Source: Streptomyces sp. TS71-3 (GTDB lineage: Bacteria > Actinomycetota > Actinomycetes > Streptomycetales > Streptomycetaceae). From it: a stretch of DNA of 64,000 bases. The notes below the pieces were generated by a model. That model saw only the letters and a list, made by a program, of their open reading frames with translations, did not search any database and was not told the origin of the DNA. Location: contig NZ_BNEL01000003.1 of assembly GCF_018327685.1 (NCBI RefSeq), positions 2,542,001 through 2,606,000 on the forward strand. Reading direction: 5' to 3'. Below, piece by piece: positions 17,098 through 23,291 of this stretch (positions are counted from its first letter, which is position 1; each line of letters opens with the position of its first letter). The translations under genes and the position numbers were made by a program.

Positions 17098-17792
17098 ATG
17101 CTCTCCTTGTGAGCCTGCGTCAGACGGCTGCGGATGTCGTCGAAGTGCCGGTGCACGGCCGACTCCGAGGCCCCCGCGTCTCCGGTGCGGACGGCCTCCA
17201 CGATCCTGCCGTGCATCTGGGCCAGCTCCTGCCCTTCGGCGGCCGTGCGCAGGCCCTGCGCGCGCACCCGGTGGAAGGCGCTCCAGAACGCGTCGAGGAG
17301 TTCACTCAGCAGCTCGTTGCCGAGGGAGCGGTGGAGCGCGCGGTGGAAGGCCCGGTCCGTCGCGGACGCGATCTCGCCTGTCTCCCGCACCTCGGCGTGC
17401 ATCCTCGCGACCAGCGTGTCGAGTTCCGCGAGGTCTTCCTCGGGCAGCCTGCCCGCCAGCCCGTACATGAGTCCCGCCTCCAGGGCCTCGCGCATCTGGA
17501 GCAGTTCGAGCAGGCTCTCCTGGCCCAGCCGGTGCCCGACGACCGTGCGGAACGCCATGGCCTCGATCAGCGGTTCGAGGGACATCGTGCCGACGTAGGT
17601 CCCGAAGCCGTGCCGGATCTCGATGATGTTCACGGCCTGGAGCGACTTGAGCGCCTCGCGCAGGGAGTTCCGGCTGACGCCGAAGGCCCCCGTCAGCTCG
17701 GTCTCGGTGGGCAGCGGGTCACCGGGGGCCAGCCCGCGCTCCACGATCAGCTCCTTGATCCGCTCCTCGGTGTCGGCGGCGACCGATTTCAC
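17094..17792 (-). CDS. FadR-type GntR-family regulator
   Basis: A 232-residue regulator. The winged-helix domain lies at residues about 5-70 (LAPGDPLPTETELTGAFGVS followed by RNSLREALKSLQAVNIIEIR), then an all-helical FCD ligand domain with conserved metal-type positions (the FHRALHRSLGN histidine and MHGRIVEAV). The GTG at 17792 is chosen because GAGAGGGGACAG lies just upstream; the GTG at 17825 is less well placed. Downstream it is coupled to the FGE gene and upstream it is divergent from a DapA-like aldolase, with a palindromic operator between. It likely senses a carboxylic or sugar acid. Confidence 0.9.
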   Translation of the reverse strand: MKSVAADTEERIKELIVERGLAPGDPLPTETELTGAFGVSRNSLREALKSLQAVNIIEIRHGFGTYVGTMSLEPLIEAMAFRTVVGHRLGQESLLELLQMREALEAGLMYGLAGRLPEEDLAELDTLVARMHAEVRETGEIASATDRAFHRALHRSLGNELLSELLDAFWSAFHRVRAQGLRTAAEGQELAQMHGRIVEAVRTGDAGASESAVHRHFDDIRSRLTQAHKESI

Positions 17793-17848
17793 ACCTGTCC
17801 CCTCTCGTCCGCCCTTGACATTCACGCCTCACCGTTTCACTGTAAGTG

Positions 17849-17866
17849 ACGTAGGACATCCTACGT
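17849..17866. promoter_or_regulatory. GntR-type palindromic operator
   Basis: ACGTAGGA, two bases, then TCCTACGT form a perfect 8-bp inverted repeat. A further CCTACGT (17867-17873) follows directly, making overlapping half-sites. It is midway between the divergent GntR and DapA-like genes, so it may control both. The factor is inferred from position. Confidence 0.7.
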
Positions 17867-17942
17867 CCTACGTCCCGTGAGAGGGCATGGCGAGCCGCGT
17901 CGGGGCCCGGGTGCCGCACAACAGTATGATCAGGAGTGTCAC

Positions 17943-18872
17943 ATGTCCTGTCCCGCGCCTCTGCGAGGAGTCGTCCCGCCGGTCATCACCCCGCTCACCA
18001 GGGAAGGGGAGGTCGACGTCCCCTCGCTGCGCCGGCTCACGGAACACCTGGTCGGGGCCGGGGTGCACGGCCTGTTCCTGCTGGGGTCGACCGGTGAGGC
18101 CGCCTATCTCACGGACGCGCAGCGGCTGACCGCGCTCGAAGCGGCCGTGGACACGGCAGCGGGCCGGGTCCCCGTGCTGGCGGGGATCATCGACACCACC
18201 ACCGCCCGTGTGCTCGACCGCGCGGCCGACGCCGTCAAGGCCGGCGCGGACGCGCTCGTCGCCACGGCGCCCTTCTACACGCGCACGCATCCCGTCGAGA
18301 TCGCCGACCACTTCCGGCGCATCCGCTCCGGCGCCGACCTCCCGCTGCTCGCGTACGACATCCCGGTCGCCGTCCACACCAAGCTGCCCCGTGACGTGGT
18401 GCTCGGCCTCGCGGTCGACGGCACGCTCGCCGGGCTCAAGGACTCCAGCGGAGACGAGGGCTCGCTGCGCCGCCTGCTGGTGGACCTGCGTGCGCGCACG
18501 CGCGACTTCTCGGTGTTCACCGGCTCCGAACTCACCGTCGACAGCGCGCTGCTGGCGGGCGCCGACGGCACCGTGCCCGGCCTCGGCAACGTCGACGCGC
18601 ATGGATACGTACGCCTCTACGAGGCCGCCCGTGCCGGAGACTGGGCCGCCGCCAAGGCCGAACAGGACCGGCTGGTGGCGCTGTTCTCCCTCACCGACGC
18701 GGGGGACCCGGCCGTGATGGGCCCCAGCTCGTCCGCGCTCGGCGCCTTCAAGGCGGCGGCCCGGCTGCTGGGCCTCATCGACTCCGCCGCCACCGCGGCG
18801 CCGCAGGTGCCGCTCGACGACGCGGCCGTGGCCCGGGTCCGGGCGCACCTGGTCACCGCCGGACTGCTGTGA
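17943..18872 (+). CDS. DapA/NanA-family class I aldolase
   Basis: A 309-residue (beta/alpha)8 enzyme of the dihydrodipicolinate synthase/N-acetylneuraminate lyase family. The Schiff-base lysine is Lys166 in GLKDSSGD, the general Tyr is Tyr138 in LAYDIP, and the carboxylate-binding loop reads GSTGE (residues 48-52, usually GTTGE). A CAGGAG site precedes the ATG. Because a separate FadR-type regulator faces it, catabolic use (a keto-sugar-acid or sialic-acid-type aldolase) is more likely than lysine biosynthesis. Exact substrate not resolved. Confidence 0.88.
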   Translation: MSCPAPLRGVVPPVITPLTREGEVDVPSLRRLTEHLVGAGVHGLFLLGSTGEAAYLTDAQRLTALEAAVDTAAGRVPVLAGIIDTTTARVLDRAADAVKAGADALVATAPFYTRTHPVEIADHFRRIRSGADLPLLAYDIPVAVHTKLPRDVVLGLAVDGTLAGLKDSSGDEGSLRRLLVDLRARTRDFSVFTGSELTVDSALLAGADGTVPGLGNVDAHGYVRLYEAARAGDWAAAKAEQDRLVALFSLTDAGDPAVMGPSSSALGAFKAAARLLGLIDSAATAAPQVPLDDAAVARVRAHLVTAGLL

Positions 18873-18914
18873 CCGTGCGGCTCCTGCGACCGGGCCGGGC
18901 TCGCCGCAACCGGT

Positions 18915-19424
18915 TCAGGACATCAGCGGGAGCTTGCCCACCAGCCGGTTCACGCGGTTGCGCGGGCCGACGATGCTGATCGCGCAGTAGTCGATGTCGT
19001 CCGCCCCGGCCTTGCCCATGGCGGCCCGGTAGTCGTCGTAGACGTTGGTGCTCTGGGCGAGGGCGGGCATGTCGGCGACGAAGGTGCCGGGGGCGGCGGC
19101 CGCCTTGGTGCGGATCGTGCGCAGCGTGGCCTGGTCCGCGGCCAGGATCGTGCAGCCCACCCAGGGCAGGGCCGGGTGGACGGCTCCCTCCGCGTCCGTG
19201 ACGTCCACCCCGAGCAGGTGGGCCACCTGTGTCGCCGTGGGGGCAGCCGCGCAGACGGCCGCGTTGGCGGCCCGCCCCGGCGGAAGAGCCTCGTCGACCA
19301 CCAGCACCCACTTCAGCCGGGCCGCGCGGGTCGACAGGCTCAGGTCCACCTCCTCGGGCGCGAACCCGACGGTGCCGGCGCCCGGCTCGCCGCCGGGCAG
19401 CCCGGCCTCGGTCGTCAGCGTCAT
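18915..19424 (-). CDS. DUF2000-family protein
   Basis: A 169-residue protein whose core (LKWVLVVDEALPPGRAANAA, then PWVGCTILAADQATLRTIRT) matches the DUF2000 family, small proteins with a peptidyl-tRNA hydrolase 2-like fold and no settled function. The ATG at 19424 is chosen since GGAGG lies eight bases before it; an in-frame ATG at 19436 is the alternative. In related genomes such genes often face an AsnC-type regulator, and here only a short remnant of such a gene survives on the other strand. Confidence 0.8.
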   Translation of the reverse strand: MTLTTEAGLPGGEPGAGTVGFAPEEVDLSLSTRAARLKWVLVVDEALPPGRAANAAVCAAAPTATQVAHLLGVDVTDAEGAVHPALPWVGCTILAADQATLRTIRTKAAAAPGTFVADMPALAQSTNVYDDYRAAMGKAGADDIDYCAISIVGPRNRVNRLVGKLPLMS

Positions 19425-19529
19425 CTGCGCCTCCATTCTCTGATGCCACGTACGGAAGTACGCGGCGATGCTAGGCATGGATACGAGGACGCGCAGAGAA
19501 TCCGAATCTAATTCGGCAGGTGAGGATAA

Positions 19530-19620
19530 TTGCTGGACCTGGGCGAACTTGGTACGGCGATTCTGCGGAAATCCCAGTCGGATGCACGGAGAACCGGTCG
19601 GTCACCTGCCGTGATGTTCG
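19530..19620 (+). pseudogene. Remnant of an Lrp/AsnC regulator N terminus
   Basis: From TTG 19530 the frame reads a stretch (GELGTAILRKSQSDARRTGR) that aligns with the first helix of Lrp/AsnC proteins. The intact AsnC gene 1.3 kb away has DELDKAILRELQADARKTNR in the same place. After about 28 residues the similarity ends and the frame becomes meaningless. It is divergent from DUF2000, where an intact regulator would be expected, so a truncated regulator gene is the best explanation. Confidence 0.55.
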
Positions 19621-19695
19621 GTGCCTTGCCGGCCGAGCCTGACCGGTCCTGCCCGACCGGCGCCCTCCGGGGCCGTAAGGGCTACGACGGTGCGG

Positions 19696-20455
19696 TCACC
19701 GCCCGCCGGCGAGGAGGTCCAGGACCGCCGTGACGAACTCCGGCGCGGCGACGGCCGTCGAGTGGTCTGCGGGCACCGTGGCCAGCGTGCCGTGCGGCAG
19801 CGCCGCGACCAGCTGCTCGGCCGAATCGGCGCGCTCGTCCTCGCTTCCCATCGCCACGAGCGTCGGCACTCGGATACGGCCGAGGTCCTCCTCGGGCGTG
19901 CCGGGGAGCGAGTCCAGCACATGGAGCACGGCGACCGGGTCCACCCCGCTCGACCGGAACCACCGGGCGGTCCGCTCCTCCGGCGAGCCCGGCTCGAACG
20001 TCTCCGATCCGCCGAATACCCGCCTGAGCAGTGATGCCGTCCCGCCCCCGAAGCCGAGCACCTGGCGCAGCCCCTGGCCCGCGACGACCGCTCGGCTGGG
20101 CGTTGCGCCCCGCACCAGCATGGTCACCACGACGCGCGCACCGAACGAGTATCCGCCGAGGTCGTAGTCGTCCAGTTTCAGGTGTTCGAGGAGCGAGGCC
20201 GTCGTCGGTCAGCACGTCGAGGGGGTAGGCGGCGGCGTCGTGGGGCCTCGCGCTCATGCCGTGCCCGCGGAGATCCGGCATGATCACGCGGTGACCGCGT
20301 GCCGCGATGGCCTCGGCCTTTCCGTGGCCCAGCCAGAGCGTGGCGTCTCCCGCGATCCCGTGCAGCAGGACCAGAGGCCTGCCCCCGCCCACTTCCCGGT
20401 AGGCGAGGCGGGCACCGTCACGGCCGGCGAAGTAGGACACGGTGGGGTTCGGCAT
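19696..20455 (-). pseudogene. Alpha/beta hydrolase with a one-base frameshift
   Basis: The first frame (from ATG 20455) reads an alpha/beta hydrolase N terminus: LVLLHGIAGDATLWLG and MPDLRGHGMSARP. Near 20200 one extra base shifts the frame. Shifting by one restores LLEHLKLDDYDLGGYSFGAR with the nucleophile serine in GYSFG, and the rest of the fold continues to the stop at 19696, including the acid region VAMGSEDERA and the catalytic histidine in PADHST. Read through the shift, all triad regions are present in about 252 residues. It could be a recent mutation or a sequencing error. Confidence 0.8.
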
Positions 20456-20485
20456 GCGCCGGAGCGTATACCCGGCCCCTCCGCG

Positions 20486-20947
20486 TCAGGAGCCCTCCAG
20501 GGGCGTGATGCGCGGGTTGGTGATGTGCTCGTAGACGATCGAGGTGTGCACGTCTGCGACTTCGCGGCGCTTGGTCAGCTCGTCGATGGTGAAAGCGTAG
20601 AGGGCGTTGTTGTCGCGGACGGCGACGCTGAGGATGAAGTCCTGGGTGCCCGTCGTCACGTAGACGCCGAGGATGTCCGGCAGTCCCGTGACCCAGTTGC
20701 GGAAGCCCTCGATGACGGCACGTGACGGTGGCCGGACGCGGACGGCGATGAGGGCCTGGACGGGGCGTCCGATCTCCGCGAGGTCCACGTCGAGGACGGC
20801 GCCGCGGATGACACCGCGCTTGCGCAGCGCCCGGGTGCGGTCGAGCGCCGTGGTGGGGGAGACGCCGACGGTCGCGGCCACGTCGCGGTTCGTCTTGCGT
20901 GCGTCCGCCTGCAGTTCCCGCAGGATCGCCTTGTCGAGCTCGTCCAT
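20486..20947 (-). CDS. Lrp/AsnC-family transcriptional regulator
   Basis: A 153-residue feast/famine regulator. The DNA-binding domain begins MDELDKAILRELQADARKTN with the recognition helix SPTTALDRTRALRKRGVI. The RAM/effector domain follows (QALIAVRVRP, then TTGTQDFILSVAVRDNNALY). A perfect AGGAGGTG site precedes the ATG at 20947. It is divergent from a GMC oxidoreductase at 21203 and is its probable regulator, likely responding to an amino acid or derivative. Confidence 0.93.
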   Translation of the reverse strand: MDELDKAILRELQADARKTNRDVAATVGVSPTTALDRTRALRKRGVIRGAVLDVDLAEIGRPVQALIAVRVRPPSRAVIEGFRNWVTGLPDILGVYVTTGTQDFILSVAVRDNNALYAFTIDELTKRREVADVHTSIVYEHITNPRITPLEGS

Positions 20948-21202
20948 GGCCCCGAGAACACCTCCTGACCCGAACCATATACGGATGGCCGGCCCCGTCC
21001 TCGTACGGTCATCGGCACGGGCGGCACCGCCGGACACGTCGCGGCAGGGATGGCGACCGTCAGTGGCCGGGAGCGGTGCGGACGCCGGACCGCGGTAGCT
21101 TGGAAGGTGATATTCCGTTTCTCCGCAGCCGCCTTCGGGAGACGGGCGCCTCCTCGGTACGGAGCCTCATCACCCGGAGGGACCCGACCGTTGGACGGGC
21201 TC

Positions 21203-22717
21203 ATGACGGTAGAAGACACCCGGGCATTCGATTACGTGGTCATCGGCGCCGGATCCGCGGGAAGCGCGGTCACCGGGCGCCTGGTGGCTCAGACCGGCGC
21301 GACGGTGCTGGTGCTGGAGGCCGGTGAGCGGGGCGCGGACACCGGCAGCCTCGCTGAGCCCACCCGCTGGATGGAGAACATGGGCGCCGCGTACGACTAC
21401 GGCTACCACTACGAGCCCCACCGGGCGACCCACGACCGCGTCCTCCCGCTTCCCCGCGGCAAGCTGCTGGGCGGATCCGGCGGCATCAACGGCATGTTGT
21501 GGACCCGCGGTCAGCATGACGACTACGACGAGTGGGCCGCGGCCGGAAACCGCGGCTGGGACTACGACTCCGTCCTGCCGCTGTTCAGGCGCAGCGAGGA
21601 CTGGGAGGACGGCGCGGGCCCCCTGCACGGTGCCGGCGGGCCGGTGCACGTCGAGCGCGCCCACGGCCTCCATCCGGTCGCGACGGCCCTCATCCGGGCC
21701 GGGCGGTCGCTGGGCCTGCCCTACCTGGACGACGCGACCAGCCCCGCGGAAGGCGTCGGCCCGTCCACCCTGAACGTCCGCGACGGCCGCCGAGAGAACC
21801 CGTGGCAGGCGTTCGTCGGCCCGCTGGCGGACGAGGACCGGCTCACGGTCGCGACCGGCGCCGACGCGCGGCGGCTGACCTTCTCCCGCGGCCGCTGCAC
21901 CGGCGTGGAGTACGCGGTGGACGGCCACCTGAGCAGGGCGGTCGCACGCGGCGAGGTGGTGCTCTGCGCGGGCGCCATCGACACTCCGCGGCTGCTGATG
22001 CGCTCCGGTGTGGGCCCGGCGGACGACCTCGCGGACCTCGGCATCGAGGCGGTCGCCGACCTGCCCGGCGTCGGACGCGACCTCCAGGAGCACGTCCTCG
22101 CGGCCGGGCTCTGCCTGGAGGCGGCGGAGCCGCTCGGGCCGCTCAAGAACAACCTGGAGGGCAGCGTCGCCTTCCTGCGCAGCACCGGCGGGTCGGCAAG
22201 GCCCGATCTGATGTTCGTGACGCTGCAGATCCCCTTCGTCTCGCCGGAGATCGGCGAGCAGTACGCACCGCCCGAGAACGGATTCTGTATCTTCCCCGGA
22301 CTCGCCGCACCGCGCAGCCGCGGACGGTTGACGATGCACGCGGACGGCAGCCTGGAGATCCAGCCGAACCTGCTGGCGGAACAGGCCGACGTCGACGCCC
22401 TCGTCGAGGCCGTGGACATCGGGTTCGAGCTGGCCTCGGACCCGGCCTTCGCGGACATCACCGAGCGGTGGGCCGTCCCCGACCGGAGGCTGGACCGGGC
22501 GGAGACCGCCGCGTTCGTCCGCGACGCAGCGCTGCCCTACTTCCACGCGGCCGGCACCTGCGCGATGGGTCCGGTGGTGGACGAGGAACTGCGCGTGCAC
22601 GGAGTCGACGGCCTGCGCATCGCGGACGCCTCCGTGATGCCGGCCATCACCAGGGCGTTCCCGCACGCGACGACGGTGATGATCGGGGAGCAGGCCGGGC
22701 GTCTGCTGACAGCCTGA
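21203..22717 (+). CDS. GMC-family FAD oxidoreductase (choline dehydrogenase-like)
   Basis: A 504-residue glucose-methanol-choline oxidoreductase. The FAD-binding motif YVVIGAGSAGSAVTGRL starts near residue 11; signature 1 is LPRGKLLGGSGGINGMLWTRG and signature 2 GAIDTPRLLMRSGVG. The catalytic His is in FHAAGTCAMG near residue 447, and the second catalytic position in PHATTVMIGEQAG is His near 487, as common in this family. ATG 21203 is chosen; a TTG four codons upstream is possible. It probably oxidises an alcohol with oxygen or a quinone as acceptor. A hairpin follows about 100 bp after the stop. Confidence 0.92.
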   Translation: MTVEDTRAFDYVVIGAGSAGSAVTGRLVAQTGATVLVLEAGERGADTGSLAEPTRWMENMGAAYDYGYHYEPHRATHDRVLPLPRGKLLGGSGGINGMLWTRGQHDDYDEWAAAGNRGWDYDSVLPLFRRSEDWEDGAGPLHGAGGPVHVERAHGLHPVATALIRAGRSLGLPYLDDATSPAEGVGPSTLNVRDGRRENPWQAFVGPLADEDRLTVATGADARRLTFSRGRCTGVEYAVDGHLSRAVARGEVVLCAGAIDTPRLLMRSGVGPADDLADLGIEAVADLPGVGRDLQEHVLAAGLCLEAAEPLGPLKNNLEGSVAFLRSTGGSARPDLMFVTLQIPFVSPEIGEQYAPPENGFCIFPGLAAPRSRGRLTMHADGSLEIQPNLLAEQADVDALVEAVDIGFELASDPAFADITERWAVPDRRLDRAETAAFVRDAALPYFHAAGTCAMGPVVDEELRVHGVDGLRIADASVMPAITRAFPHATTVMIGEQAGRLLTA

Positions 22718-22814
22718 CACCCCCCGAGCGGAGCGCGGAGTTCGCTCCGGCCCCGTCCACCTGCACCGCAACCCGCTTGCAACGCGGACACAACGCTCCC
22801 ACCGCACAATGTCC

Positions 22815-22832
22815 CCGGCAGGGTTCTGCCGG
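22815..22832. terminator. Hairpin after GMC gene
   Basis: CCGGCAG (22815-22821), loop GGTT, CTGCCGG (22826-22832): perfect 7-bp stem with a stable tetraloop about 100 bp after the oxidoreductase stop. Confidence 0.5.
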
Positions 22833-22943
22833 AACGGCACCCGCGCGCGGTGGGCCGGTCCTCGGGCGGCACGGGGAGGAACGGCGTGCCGGCGGCCACC
22901 GTCGCCGGGTGGTGGACTGCGGTGGAGGAGGGCCTGCGTGCCG

Positions 22944-23181
22944 CTAGGTCGTGTCCGGCGGATCTTCGTGGATCAGCCTGCGGCGTCTGGTGCCGTGCAT
23001 CGCAAGGCGGAGGGTCGTCCTCGTACTGGGCGTACTCGGCTGACTCCGACAACGCGGCGAGGTGCGGTGCTGGGGGCACTCCCCCACTGCCCTGAAAACG
23101 GGCGTGGGAGGTACCCCCACCCACGCCCTTCAGGCAGTGAGGGAGTCGCGGGCCCACGAAGATCCGCCGGACACGACCTAG
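22944..23181. mobile_element. MITE with 28-bp perfect terminal inverted repeats
   Basis: The ends at 22944-22971 and 23154-23181 are perfect 28-bp inverted repeats. Each starts with CTAG followed by GTCGTGTCCGGCGGATC. The CTAG at both ends is self-complementary and may be the target duplication, as in IS5-like elements that duplicate YTAR. The 238-bp body has no transposase and contains an internal hairpin (GGGCGTGGG with CCCACGCCC near 23099-23129), so it is non-autonomous. It sits about 110 bp upstream of the isonitrile synthase-like gene and may affect its expression. I recall very similar repeats in many Streptomyces genomes. Confidence 0.85.
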
Positions 23182-23291
23182 TGGTGCGGGTGGGAGACGG
23201 GCAGGCTGCTGGGGAGCCCTCCGACCGGGTACCCGCGCACGGGTGAGACACGGGGAGGGCGAGCCGCCATGTGCCGGGAGGGGCTCGACCG

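Noticed and set aside
22850..23181. A coding gene interrupted by the MITE (left flank reads VPAATVAGWWTAVEEGL)
   Set aside because: Joining the flanks across CTAG does not continue any sensible protein, so no disrupted gene can be claimed.
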